From positions 3,408,001 through 3,472,000 of the forward strand of contig NZ_CP066167.1 of assembly GCF_016132545.1 (NCBI RefSeq): a DNA stretch of 64,000 nucleotides. Reading direction: 5' to 3'. This document shows positions 7,796 through 16,371 of the stretch, in pieces; position 1 is the first letter of the stretch; each line of letters starts with the position of its first letter. Source of the stretch: Spongiibacter nanhainus (lineage in GTDB: Bacteria; Pseudomonadota; Gammaproteobacteria; Pseudomonadales; Spongiibacteraceae). Below the pieces are notes generated by a model. The model did no database searches. It had not been told where the DNA came from and was given only the letters and a program-made list of their open reading frames with translations. The position numbers were made by a program, and so were the translations under genes.

Positions 7796-10315
7796 CTAAA
7801 AACGCCAGGCAATCTCCACACCGTAGTGGCGGGGATCACCCTGAACAAGAGTCGCCGCTCCAAGCAGGGCGGACACTGCAAAGCCGCTGCGGTAGTGCAC
7901 TTCATTGAACAGGTTTTCGATATAGGCGGTCACACTCAGGTTTTCGCCGGGAACCCAGTTGAGCCGAAAGTCCCACAACTGCACCTCCTCAATATAGGAG
8001 TTATCGTACTCCACCGCTTTGAAGTCGATGCCGGTGAACAACTCCGAGCGGAAGTAGGTGGACAAACGGGGCGAGAACATTCCCCACTCGCTCAACCACT
8101 GGTAGCTCACCGCCAGGGAATAAGTATGTTCCGGCACCAGAGCAAAGTCCTCATCGCTGCGATCAACAAGCTGCTCACCCTGGAGGGGAATAACCACATT
8201 GGTGAGGAATTCCTGATACTCCGCCTTGGTGTAGGAATAGCTGCCCATCAGAAACCAGTTTCCCGCCACCAGCGTGGTTTCAAATTCGGCGCCCTGCACC
8301 GTCGCCTCACCGGCATTAGACAGGAATAAGAACAAATCGCTGATGCGCTCTCCCTGCTCGGCAACCCGCACCTGAATATTCTCGTAGTCCATATAGTAAG
8401 CTGCCGCGTTGAAACGCAAGCGAGAATCCAGGCCATCGACCTTCACCCCCACTTCGTAGTTGGTGACCTCTTCCGGATCGAAAGACACTAACTCATCGCC
8501 CTTGGGCTCAAAGCCACCCGCTTTAAAACCTTGGCTGTAAGTGAGGTAGGCCATAAAACTGTCGACAAACAAGTCGTCGTGCCAACGCTCAGGGGCAATA
8601 AAGGACAGGGTGGTAGAAGGGGTGAAGTTGGTCCATTCATCATGACCATAGTCAGCGTTGTTGCGCACTGTCACCGGCAAGTCGGGAATGTCATCCGCCA
8701 AGGCATTAAACTGCGCCATGGTGATGGGGGAATACAAACCTGCAGGTTCGATATACAACGCGCCGATGCGTCCGCCGTAAGTGTTGTAGTCGATATCAAA
8801 CACTGTTAACTCCCGCTCGCGCTCCTCAAAGGTGTAGCGCCCACCCACGGTCAACTGCAGGTAGTCCGTCAGGTCGTAGGTACCTTGGGCAAAGACCGCC
8901 CAGCTTTTATTTTCCAAATCGCTGCGCGTGGCAAACAATGACGCCAGTGGAAACACCAGGGTATCGTCAATCAAGCCACAGACACTGCCCAGACTGACCG
9001 CATCACAGGCGGTGGAAGGTCGGATTCCCGCCAGCCCCTTGGGACCCACCAGTTGGGAAAAGGGGTTATTCTCAATCTCTTCAATGGATGCAAAGCCGCC
9101 AAGGGTATAGTTGAGGCGATCATTAAAAGCGACCCCAGAGAGCTGCAGTTCTTGACTGAACTGCAGTCGTTCTTCCTCCGGTGTGCGTTCACCATCGGCG
9201 GCTAAGGTGCGATTCAAGGCTTCCGTGCCACTGTCGAGGATACCGATGACGGTACCGTCCTGATCGTCATTGCGGGCAATGCCATCCTGCCAACTCAGCG
9301 CGGATATGCCCTTTAAAGAAAGATAGTCATCGATTTGCCAATCCACCGTGAGGGCCAGAAGACGGCTCTCCATAGTGATCTCACTGTGGGGCGTGGTAAC
9401 TGACAATTTGCGATTTTTTGCCAGGCGTTCGCTGCGTTGACAGGCGTCGACAAAATCCGGCTGGCCCGGATAACGCAGGGTTGCCACATTGGCCTCGGGG
9501 TTCTGAAACAGGCAGGTGATGCCCGAGCTCAACTCATCTTGCTTGCTCCAATACGCAAAAATGTCCACCCCCAGGTTTTGAGAGAGATCCATTTGAAAGC
9601 GGGCGGAAAAAGCCAGCCGATCTTCGTCGGCGAAGGTACCGCTGCCGTCTACATTGTCAAAGTAGCCCCCGGAACGGGTGCTGTTCAGCGCCATGCGCAG
9701 GCCGGCCTTACCGTCAAAAAGCGGCAAGTTACCGGCTAGCTTCATATTGCGACGGCCATAATTGCCAATATTGACGTCGATACTGGCATCGTAGTTGTTG
9801 TAATCCGCCGCCCGGGTATTCACCAAGATGGCGCCGCCGGTATTGTTCTTGCCAAACAGCGTGCCCTGGGGACCCCGCAACACCTGGATACTCTCCGTGT
9901 CCACGGTGTCCAAAAGCTGGGTATCTTGCCGGGCAATAAAAATCCCATTGAGATAGACCCCCACCCCGGGATCCAGCACCGATGTCGCCTCCCGCTGACC
10001 GATGCCACGGATAAAGATCGCCGGTGTTTTCGAGCCGCTTTCGCCAAATTGCAGACTGGGCACGGCTCCCTGTAGATCGGTAATCGAGGCGATCCCCGCC
10101 TCTTTCAGGCTTTCCGCTCCCAATGCGGTCACTGCCACCGGAGTTTCTTGCAGTCGCTCTTCTCTTTTTCGCGCGGTAACGAAGACTTCTTCGAGCACTA
10201 GCCCTCGCCCCATTTGTTTAGGCAGTGGAGTATCCTCAGCGGGGTCGGCTAGGGATACCGATGGCGCGACCAGGCACAGCGCTATCATCATCAAGCCACA
10301 AGGAAACTTATTCAT
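7796..10315 (-). CDS. TonB-dependent outer-membrane receptor at the end of the CYP51 operon
   Basis: An 839-residue receptor with a signal peptide (residues ~1-23), a TonB box near residue 43 (EEVFVTARKRE), a plug domain (RGIGQREATSVLDPGVGVYL; VLRGPQGTLFGKNNTGGAI) and a 22-strand beta barrel ending in the aromatic terminal signature (WRF). It belongs to the large CirA/FecA-like group common in marine and sphingomonad genomes that import hydrophobic or bulky substrates. It is the last gene of the run CYP51-ferredoxin, SDR, NTF2-like, cycloisomerase, receptor, 44 bases after the cycloisomerase. The strong GGAG before its ATG resembles the sites of the other genes. Sterol import is inferred only from this linkage. 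Confidence 0.9.
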   Translation of the reverse strand: MNKFPCGLMMIALCLVAPSVSLADPAEDTPLPKQMGRGLVLEEVFVTARKREERLQETPVAVTALGAESLKEAGIASITDLQGAVPSLQFGESGSKTPAIFIRGIGQREATSVLDPGVGVYLNGIFIARQDTQLLDTVDTESIQVLRGPQGTLFGKNNTGGAILVNTRAADYNNYDASIDVNIGNYGRRNMKLAGNLPLFDGKAGLRMALNSTRSGGYFDNVDGSGTFADEDRLAFSARFQMDLSQNLGVDIFAYWSKQDELSSGITCLFQNPEANVATLRYPGQPDFVDACQRSERLAKNRKLSVTTPHSEITMESRLLALTVDWQIDDYLSLKGISALSWQDGIARNDDQDGTVIGILDSGTEALNRTLAADGERTPEEERLQFSQELQLSGVAFNDRLNYTLGGFASIEEIENNPFSQLVGPKGLAGIRPSTACDAVSLGSVCGLIDDTLVFPLASLFATRSDLENKSWAVFAQGTYDLTDYLQLTVGGRYTFEERERELTVFDIDYNTYGGRIGALYIEPAGLYSPITMAQFNALADDIPDLPVTVRNNADYGHDEWTNFTPSTTLSFIAPERWHDDLFVDSFMAYLTYSQGFKAGGFEPKGDELVSFDPEEVTNYEVGVKVDGLDSRLRFNAAAYYMDYENIQVRVAEQGERISDLFLFLSNAGEATVQGAEFETTLVAGNWFLMGSYSYTKAEYQEFLTNVVIPLQGEQLVDRSDEDFALVPEHTYSLAVSYQWLSEWGMFSPRLSTYFRSELFTGIDFKAVEYDNSYIEEVQLWDFRLNWVPGENLSVTAYIENLFNEVHYRSGFAVSALLGAATLVQGDPRHYGVEIAWRF

Positions 10316-10359
10316 TATTATTTCTCCGCGAGTCCGTTCATTCCTTTATTAGGCAACAC

Positions 10360-11190
10360 TTACAAGGTGCCCAACCAGTGGGTAATAAAATCCAACAAAT
10401 AGAATGTCAGCATGCTGGCACTGAGGGCGGCGGCTATCACCACGAGCAGATTCCAGCGCTTGTCTCGGGTCTCGTCCAGGTAGTAGTAGATAGGAAAGCT
10501 GGCAATAAAGTAGGTAGCATAGATCGCCGAGCCATACGCCAGCATTCTCGCCATATCCCGATAGTAAAAGCTGTCCGCCATCATGGGATTAGCCATGGCT
10601 TTGGTTTCCAGCCAGGCCCAGATATAGCCCACGACAAACACAAAAATCGGAAATAACGCCACCATCCCCGGCAGGCCGCTGCTCTTTAGCCGCCGCAGGG
10701 CAATATTGGCGGTGGCGTGATAGGTCATGAAATAGACGTGGGTATAGAAATACATGATCAGTGGCACAGTTTGTTCACCGCTGCCCACCAAGGCCGCATC
10801 GAGGGTGGTGGTGGCATTGGGGTAGTGGTAAACCATGCCCAGTAGATCGAAGAAATACTCCGAGCCAAAGTAATTACCGAAAAAGCCGAATACAAACAGA
10901 TACAAATTGGCCTTTAACCAGTAGCTGTCCTGCCAGGGCACATCGGTATAGCGGGCGGCCAACACCATGGGAATCAACAGCACCGGTAGTGCCGTCAGCG
11001 CCGCGTGAGCCAGTAGCCCGGCATCGCCAAAGGATTCCGCCCAACCGGTGAACATCATCACCGCCATGGAGGCCATCCACACCGGCGAATACAGTAGGAA
11101 GAATTTCTCCACCCAGGCTTTGTCGGGATTGCTGGAAAACCAGCGCCCCGTGTTACCCACCGCCTGATTGTCCAGAACCTGCGTCGTCAT
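10360..11190 (-). CDS. Cycloeucalenol cycloisomerase (cyclopropylsterol isomerase) homologue
   Basis: A 276-residue polytopic membrane protein, close to the ~280 residues of the plant enzyme CPI1. In plants CPI opens the 9beta,19-cyclopropane ring of cycloeucalenol to give obtusifoliol. From memory, the plant protein matches here over the whole length: NPDKAWVEKFFLLYSPVW near the N-terminus; YWLKANLYLFVFGFFGNYF; EYFFDLLGMVYHYP; THVYFMTYHATANIALRRL; WLETKAMANP; YATYFIASFPIYYYLDE. Six or more hydrophobic segments are visible. A strong AAGGAG precedes the ATG. It lies between an NTF2-fold gene and a TonB-dependent receptor in the operon that begins with a CYP51-ferredoxin fusion; CYP51 acts directly after CPI in plants. 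The bacterial substrate is unproven. Confidence 0.85.
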   Translation of the reverse strand: MTTQVLDNQAVGNTGRWFSSNPDKAWVEKFFLLYSPVWMASMAVMMFTGWAESFGDAGLLAHAALTALPVLLIPMVLAARYTDVPWQDSYWLKANLYLFVFGFFGNYFGSEYFFDLLGMVYHYPNATTTLDAALVGSGEQTVPLIMYFYTHVYFMTYHATANIALRRLKSSGLPGMVALFPIFVFVVGYIWAWLETKAMANPMMADSFYYRDMARMLAYGSAIYATYFIASFPIYYYLDETRDKRWNLLVVIAAALSASMLTFYLLDFITHWLGTL

Positions 11191-11290
11191 GCCTTTCTCC
11201 TTGTCATTATTATTGTCTGTCTCGATCGCGTTTCTAACGACTTGTCGGCGAACCGAACCGCGCTAGCACCCTATGCAGGCGCGATTGGAC

Positions 11291-11929
11291 TCAGCGCCCT
11301 GTCATCGCGATTTTGACCATTGCCATGGCATTGCGGGCCTTTTCCCAGCGGCTGGGCTCCTCACGCAATTTGCGGTGTCCGGGCAGCAATGCGCCCTTGG
11401 CCTGTTGGTGAATTTTCTTCTTCACCACTGGTTCCAGGGCTCCTGCACCGGCCAGCTGAAAGAAACAATCTTTGGCATTGCCGAAGTCAAAGAAATCCCG
11501 CTGCCAGTGCCACTGATAATTACCGGCATATTCAAACCAGGAGCCGCCAATTCCGGCGATTTCAAAACGGCTGCCATCCTTGCGCCTATATGGCGCAAGC
11601 TGTTTCCAGAAACCGATCACCGTGCCCCGTTTTTCGTCGATAATGATGTCGTGGTAGGGATACTCCCACTCTTCAAAACCGTGCATCTGAAACCCCAGAG
11701 CGATATCACAAATTTCGCTTCGCCCCTCGGCGACAAAGTCTTCATTGGGCCCGATGTTCCAGCTGTACACTGCATCCTCGGTGTACATGGGGCCCAGGTA
11801 GGTGGGCCAGTCGCCGGCCTTTTCCGCCTCCACGTTGGCGGCCAGCCATTTTTGCATCATTTCTTCCAGCTCTTCCCGGGGGTAGGCCTTGTTGGGGGGT
11901 GTCATGGATGGAACGCGTTTATCACTCAT
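11291..11929 (-). CDS. NTF2/SnoaL-fold protein of the sterol-like operon
   Basis: A 212-residue protein whose central part has the alpha+beta cone pattern of NTF2/SnoaL/ketosteroid-isomerase folds: an N-terminal helix (EELEEMMQKWLAANVEAEK), then DWPTYLGPMYTEDAVY and a set of beta strands with WFEYAGNYQWHWQRDFFDF, followed by a basic helical tail. The start is the ATG at 11929 because GGAG stands seven bases before it; an upstream in-frame extension into the SDR gene is unlikely. It sits 17 bases after the SDR gene. Members of this fold include isomerases, cyclases and hydroxylating polyketide enzymes, so the reaction cannot be named. Confidence 0.7.
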   Translation of the reverse strand: MSDKRVPSMTPPNKAYPREELEEMMQKWLAANVEAEKAGDWPTYLGPMYTEDAVYSWNIGPNEDFVAEGRSEICDIALGFQMHGFEEWEYPYHDIIIDEKRGTVIGFWKQLAPYRRKDGSRFEIAGIGGSWFEYAGNYQWHWQRDFFDFGNAKDCFFQLAGAGALEPVVKKKIHQQAKGALLPGHRKLREEPSRWEKARNAMAMVKIAMTGR

Positions 11930-11946
11930 GGTTTTCTCCAGTATTG

Positions 11947-12981
11947 TTATATTTCTGTGTTGGGGGAAACGCTGGCGCCGGAGGGCGCAGGAATATGCCC
12001 AGCTGCCACCAGCCAATCGACGGTGTCAGCGAGGGTCTGTGTCGCCTCCCGAAAGGGGCGGCCATAGAGCTGGCGGATTCTTTGCGAGTCAGCCGGTCGC
12101 AGGCCGGTGGCGATACGCGCCGTCTCTCGGGAAAGGGGAAAGTCAATGCTGACAAAGCGGCGCAGTACATCAAACACCACCCCTGTGATCCGCAGCAGTG
12201 CCCCCGGCAACCGCAGCGTCCGCACTGGTAGCCCTGTCGCCCGCAGCGCCCCGGCCACCTGTGACCAGCTCAGGTAGTGGCCGCCAAGAATAAAACGGGC
12301 ATTACATGGATTGCCCTCCGGCGGCTGACTCAACAGCTGACAGTGGGCCTGAGCCACGTCCCGCACGTCGACGATTTGCAGGCCGGACTCCGTCAAAGGC
12401 ACAAATTTCTCGACAAAGGTCTTCACTGCGGCATTGCTCTCTGACAGGCCCGGATCGTCGGGCCCCATCACCGAAGAGGGGTAGGTAATCACTACCGGCG
12501 CCCCAGCAGACTGCATCGCCCGCACCGCCTCCTCGCAGGCCAATTTCGACGCCGTGTAGGCATCCCCTGCCGGAGACAGCGGCCCGTCCTCACGATAGCG
12601 GCGGACTTCCGGGTGCATCAGCACCGCCAAACTCGAGACATAGATCACCCGCTGAATACCCTGCCGCACCGCACTGCCGATCACATTGCGCACCCCGTCC
12701 AGGTTCATCGACCGGGTCTGGGCGGCGTGGCGGGCATCCAAGTTGACCGCCGCTGCCGCATGGACAACGGCGTCACAACCGGCCATCCCCGATTCCACCA
12801 GCGTGGCGTCCTCCATACTGCCCACCAGCCAGTCGTCGAGGTGATGACCGCGTTCGGCAAACCAACGCTGAGCGCGCTGGCGGTCACGCACTAACAAACG
12901 CAGTTCGTGCCCCGCCTCCAGCAACGCCAATGCGGTGTGGGCGCCGACAAAGCCAGTTGCACCGGTCACCAGAACTTTCAT
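11947..12981 (-). CDS. Extended SDR, 3beta-hydroxysteroid dehydrogenase / epimerase-like
   Basis: A 344-residue NAD(P)-dependent extended short-chain dehydrogenase. The Rossmann motif is TGATGFVGAH at residues ~6-15, and the catalytic pair is YTASK. The C-terminal half is variable and substrate-binding, as in 3beta-HSD, HpnA and dihydroflavonol reductase relatives. Its ATG abuts the P450 stop with no gap. In bacterial and eukaryotic C-4 demethylation a 3beta-HSD-family enzyme oxidises and decarboxylates sterol 4alpha-carboxylates. That role, or plain 3beta-OH oxidation, would fit the neighbours but is inference. Confidence 0.82.
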   Translation of the reverse strand: MKVLVTGATGFVGAHTALALLEAGHELRLLVRDRQRAQRWFAERGHHLDDWLVGSMEDATLVESGMAGCDAVVHAAAAVNLDARHAAQTRSMNLDGVRNVIGSAVRQGIQRVIYVSSLAVLMHPEVRRYREDGPLSPAGDAYTASKLACEEAVRAMQSAGAPVVITYPSSVMGPDDPGLSESNAAVKTFVEKFVPLTESGLQIVDVRDVAQAHCQLLSQPPEGNPCNARFILGGHYLSWSQVAGALRATGLPVRTLRLPGALLRITGVVFDVLRRFVSIDFPLSRETARIATGLRPADSQRIRQLYGRPFREATQTLADTVDWLVAAGHIPAPSGASVSPNTEI

Positions 12982-14694
12982 TTAATGGGCGGCCTTAACA
13001 ATGCGCAGCGCCTGGTTGGGGCAGTGGGCCACGGCGGCCTCTATGCGCTTTCTCCGCGCCTCGCTTACTGTGTTATCAACAATGGTCAACACACCGTCGT
13101 CATTCACCTTGAAGACTTCCGGCGCCTCCCCGGTACACATGGCGTGTCCCTGACACAGCTGCCGGTCCACCTCGACCAACAGGCTCTGCTCGACTAGCTG
13201 CTCGCTTTGCGGTTCTGCCCGCTGGCTGTGGGCGGGGCACCGAGCCAGGGTGTCGGTCTCAGCCCCCGTCTCAGCGCTCGAGCCAAGGCGAGAGGAAAAG
13301 CTGGCGGGATCCCGACGGCGGTAACGGACCCGACAAGGCGTCATCGGCTGCACAATCATCTCGGCATAGTTGTCGACATAACTGTCCGGCGCATCCACCA
13401 GTTCAAAGTCATAGCGGCGCAGCAAAATGGCGAAAATGGCCTTGATCTGAAACATGGCAAAGGCGTTGCCAGAGCACTTGTGCTTACCACCACCAAAGGG
13501 TTGGTAAGCCATTAGCCGACGGTCTTCCCCCCGCTCTTTACTAAAGCGGTCGGGATCAAACACAAAGGGATTGGCAAACAGAGAGGCAATGCGGTGAGTC
13601 ACCGGTGGCGAGGTCCACACCATATCGCCCTCGGCAATGCGGTAGTGTTTGAAGGTCAGGGGCTCGGACACCTTTCTCATTAATATGATCAGCGGCGGGT
13701 GCAGGCGCAGCACTTCCTTTAAGGCATTTTCCAGTGTCGGCACTTCCCGCAGGCTTTGAAAACTCACCGCACCCTCTGCGCCCAGCAGGGTATCCAGCTC
13801 CCGATTAACCCGGCGCAGATAGTCCGGGTGGCGAAGCAATTCCAGCAACACCCAGGCAGCCGTGCCGGAGCTGGTGTGGTGGCCGGCAAAGATGGCACCC
13901 ACCAGCAAACCGGTTATCTCGTTATCATCCAGCGCCGAGCCATCCTCATAGCGCATATCAATCAGGCTTTGAAACATGTCGGTGGGTTTATCGGTCTGCG
14001 CCTTGCGCCGTTCGACGATTCCCCCTACCAGAGTTTGCAGGCGCGCCCGGGCTCTGTCCCGGCGGCGAAAACGCGGCAAAGGCAAACCGGGAAAATGGTA
14101 GGCCAGGGGGTGCACCCCCTGCTCCAAATCGTGGTAAATCTCGGCAAATTCCTCGCTCAATTCATAGCGAAATTCCCGGCCCAGCAGACAGTGACTAGCG
14201 GTGTTGATGGTGAGGCGCTTCATAAAATCGACCAGATCGATTTCACCGCTGTCCCCCCAGTCGGCAATGCTCTCTTCGACTTCCTTCACTATCTTATGGG
14301 AATGATCCCGCATCGCCTCCATACGCAGCGACGGCATCAGGGACTTAAGCTGCTCGTTCTTGCGATCATTGGGTGCATCAAAGACCAGCCCCTCACCAAA
14401 GATCGGCGTCATGAGCTTGTAAGCCGCAGACTGATCCAGTTGCTCGTCGGAGGAGCGGTAAAACAGCGTACTGGCCTCCTCGCCGGTAAGCAGCACAATC
14501 CGCTGCCCCAGTAATTTGAAGCTCACAATCTCGCCGTGGCGGTCGGCTAGCCCCTTTACAAACTGATAGGGATTGCGGACGAAATTCAGCATCTGCCCCA
14601 ATACCGGCAGACCGCCCGAGGCGCGGGGTGGCTCGGCACCGCCACCGGAAACGGCGGCGGGTTTGGCCTGGTTCGTCACTGTGCTTGTGGTCAT
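12982..14694 (-). CDS. CYP51-family P450 fused to a [3Fe-4S]-type ferredoxin
   Basis: A 570-residue protein. Residues ~25-460 are a P450 with CYP51 hallmarks: Y92 and TPIFGEGLVFD at 96-106 (substrate-recognition region), AGHHTSSGT in the I helix at 270-278, ENALKEVLRLHPPLIILMR with the ExxR at 327-330, and the heme Cys407 in FGGGKHKCSG. These match Mycobacterium CYP51 closely from memory. An Arg/Ser-rich linker leads to a ferredoxin (residues ~503-570) with C514, C520 and C558-Pro, the pattern of a three-cysteine ferredoxin. The same fusion is known from Methylococcus capsulatus CYP51. The expected reaction is oxidative removal of the sterol 14alpha-methyl group. GGAG precedes the ATG. No ferredoxin reductase is nearby. 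It is first in its operon, divergent from a TetR gene. Confidence 0.87.
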   Translation of the reverse strand: MTTSTVTNQAKPAAVSGGGAEPPRASGGLPVLGQMLNFVRNPYQFVKGLADRHGEIVSFKLLGQRIVLLTGEEASTLFYRSSDEQLDQSAAYKLMTPIFGEGLVFDAPNDRKNEQLKSLMPSLRMEAMRDHSHKIVKEVEESIADWGDSGEIDLVDFMKRLTINTASHCLLGREFRYELSEEFAEIYHDLEQGVHPLAYHFPGLPLPRFRRRDRARARLQTLVGGIVERRKAQTDKPTDMFQSLIDMRYEDGSALDDNEITGLLVGAIFAGHHTSSGTAAWVLLELLRHPDYLRRVNRELDTLLGAEGAVSFQSLREVPTLENALKEVLRLHPPLIILMRKVSEPLTFKHYRIAEGDMVWTSPPVTHRIASLFANPFVFDPDRFSKERGEDRRLMAYQPFGGGKHKCSGNAFAMFQIKAIFAILLRRYDFELVDAPDSYVDNYAEMIVQPMTPCRVRYRRRDPASFSSRLGSSAETGAETDTLARCPAHSQRAEPQSEQLVEQSLLVEVDRQLCQGHAMCTGEAPEVFKVNDDGVLTIVDNTVSEARRKRIEAAVAHCPNQALRIVKAAH

Positions 14695-14877
14695 TATTAT
14701 TCTCCAGTACCGTCTTGCGGCCCTGTTTCAATCAGCGGTGGTGAAGGTAAGCCGGTTTTCCCACGCCGATTTATAGGGAATGATTGTTGGCGTGGTGAAA
14801 TGTAGTGCTCGCCCTTCGCTTTTTACATACTGGCGGATAGTGGCCAGTTGTGATTCTTGGTGGCTGACATTGCACAC

Positions 14878-14908
14878 TTACAGCCTTACACTTTATGGAA
14901 ACCTGTAA
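14878..14908. promoter_or_regulatory. Candidate operator between the CYP51 operon and the TetR gene
   Basis: TTACAG at 14878-14883 and CTGTAA at 14903-14908 form an inverted repeat with a 19-base spacer containing a further TTACA. It lies in the 239-base divergent region between the CYP51-ferredoxin gene and the TetR start at 14934, the usual place for an autoregulatory TetR operator. It is short and unproven. Confidence 0.35.
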
Positions 14909-14933
14909 AGTCTCAGCATACTCAGTTTGGACG

Positions 14934-15512
14934 ATGAACCCAATAAGCCGACAAAGCATCTACAACGACACCCAGCAGCGTATCCTCGACGCCACCATCA
15001 ACTGCGTGAAGCTCTGGGGGCTGGAGAAAACCAGCCTCAACGACATCGCCAAACAGGCCGGCGTGACCCGGCCGACGGTGTACAGCTACTACCCCAGTCG
15101 CGACGCAGTGATCCGTGCCGCCCTGCTTCAATCCGGCTACGCCTTTGGCGAGCGGGTCATCGACCATATCCGCCGCTTTGCCTCGGCCCGTGAACGCCTG
15201 CTTGAGGCAGTGCTGTTTGCCATTGAGCAACTCCCCCTTGAACCTTATCTGACCCTGGTGACCCGCTCGGACATCCCCAGCCAGTTTTATGAGGACGCGC
15301 TGATCGACAGCGAGGGCCTACACATTTGCCTGGCGATCTTCGACGCTGTTTTTGAAGACAGTGACCACAGCGATCAGGACAAGCTCGACATCATGGAGCT
15401 CAGCATCCGCCTCACGCTGTCACTGCTGGTGCTGCGCGGCCCAACCACCCGCAGCACCAAAGAGCTGCGGGGCTTTTTAGAACGGCGCTTGCTGCCCGCG
15501 GCGGGGCTGTAA
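14934..15512 (+). CDS. TetR/AcrR family regulator divergent from the CYP51 operon
   Basis: A protein of 192 residues from the ATG at 14934. An upstream in-frame ATG at 14895 would add 13 residues but overlaps the candidate operator and lacks a ribosome site. The N-terminal TetR DNA-binding domain has LEKTSLNDIAKQAGVTRPTV followed by YSYYPSRDAV, a normal recognition helix. The C-terminal domain is helical. Divergent placement suggests it represses the CYP51-to-receptor operon and its own gene in response to a hydrophobic effector. Its 3' end converges with the second operon, 12 bases away. Confidence 0.85.
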   Translation: MNPISRQSIYNDTQQRILDATINCVKLWGLEKTSLNDIAKQAGVTRPTVYSYYPSRDAVIRAALLQSGYAFGERVIDHIRRFASARERLLEAVLFAIEQLPLEPYLTLVTRSDIPSQFYEDALIDSEGLHICLAIFDAVFEDSDHSDQDKLDIMELSIRLTLSLLVLRGPTTRSTKELRGFLERRLLPAAGL

Positions 15513-15524
15513 CCAACCGGACTC

Positions 15525-15968
15525 TCATTGCCCGCCGGGTCGCTGACCGCCGCAGAGCACCTCGGTGACCGCTTCGGTGTCCATATACTCTTTTAGCTGG
15601 ATCACTTGGCCGTCTCGAAATCGAAACAGAAAGTGATAGCGGTTGCGGTAGACCTGCCCCGAGGCATGTTGGCCTTCACTCACTGCCTCAACCGCCACCC
15701 GGTCTCCCTCGGCGGTGGTGGCCTGCACCTCAAAACGCAAACCCTGGGGAAAGGCTTCCAGCACAGCACCCGCCGACGCGGCTATCTGCTCCCGAGTGTA
15801 AGTACCGGATATCAATGTCTGTCCCGAGGTCCACAAGCTTGCTTCCGGGTGATAGAGGGCAACAAAGCCCTCCACATCCCCCGCCGACAGGCGGGCCATA
15901 AACTCCAGCGCCGTCGCCCGGTTGGTCTCAGTGCGCTCCCGAAAGGCCGACTCACTCTCTGCCATCAT
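15525..15968 (-). CDS. NTF2/SnoaL-fold protein, ketosteroid-isomerase-like
   Basis: A 147-residue protein of the SnoaL/KSI-like group (COG3631 type). It has a helical N-terminus (NRATALEFMARLSAGDVEGF), then ALYHPEASLW, strands with VEAVSEGQH, and YHFLFRFRDGQVIQLKEYMD, the typical final strand pair. It is the last gene of the second P450 operon, and its ATGATG start overlaps the stop of the preceding gene. Family members include delta5-3-ketosteroid isomerase and limonene-epoxide-hydrolase relatives. An isomerase or hydrolase step on a terpenoid or steroid is plausible but not shown. Confidence 0.75.
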   Translation of the reverse strand: MMAESESAFRERTETNRATALEFMARLSAGDVEGFVALYHPEASLWTSGQTLISGTYTREQIAASAGAVLEAFPQGLRFEVQATTAEGDRVAVEAVSEGQHASGQVYRNRYHFLFRFRDGQVIQLKEYMDTEAVTEVLCGGQRPGGQ

Positions 15969-16348
15969 TCAGTCTCCGCAGCCTTGCGCCATTTATCGAT
16001 CAGGCCCAACAAGGTCAGTCGCAACTTAGAGGCCCGGGGATAGCCCACATACTGGGTTAAAAACAACACGGCCTCCTCTAGCTGCTCCGGACTGAGCTCG
16101 CCCCGGCGGTAGGCCGACTCTGCCTGGATGGAAAAGGTCATTTCCTCACCCTGGGCGGCGATGGCCCCCAACAACAGCAAACGCCGGTCGCGGATACTCA
16201 GAGTGTCATCGCTCCAGAGCTCGCCAAACAGCGAGCCCAACATAAAGTCGAAGAAGCGATCCTCCCCTTCCGCCGGCGGCTCCGGCAGCTGGTTGCAGTA
16301 CACCTCGTGATAGCGGGCAATACCCTGGTCGCGTTTTGAATCGCTCAT
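15965..16348 (-). CDS. Carboxymuconolactone-decarboxylase / AhpD-like protein
   Basis: About 127 residues from the ATG at 16348, chosen because GAGGAAA lies upstream and the longer frame overlaps the SDR gene. The helical core (TLSIRDRRLLLLGAIAAQG...) followed by SPEQLEEAVLFLTQYVGYPRA is characteristic of the CMD/AhpD fold. The CxxC pair of AhpD peroxidases is absent, so this is the CMD type. CMD-like genes commonly accompany P450/SDR catabolic sets with unknown activity. It overlaps the next gene by four bases. Confidence 0.78.
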   Translation of the reverse strand: MSDSKRDQGIARYHEVYCNQLPEPPAEGEDRFFDFMLGSLFGELWSDDTLSIRDRRLLLLGAIAAQGEEMTFSIQAESAYRRGELSPEQLEEAVLFLTQYVGYPRASKLRLTLLGLIDKWRKAAETE

Positions 16349-16371
16349 TGCACTTTCCTCAATCGCTGGTG

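Noticed and set aside
11273-12067. 264-codon frame on the plus strand opposite the NTF2-like and SDR genes
   Set aside because: Runs antisense through two genes that have good ribosome sites and folds.
13756-14514. 252-codon frame on the plus strand opposite the CYP51 fusion
   Set aside because: Shadow frame; no start signal and no recognisable domain.
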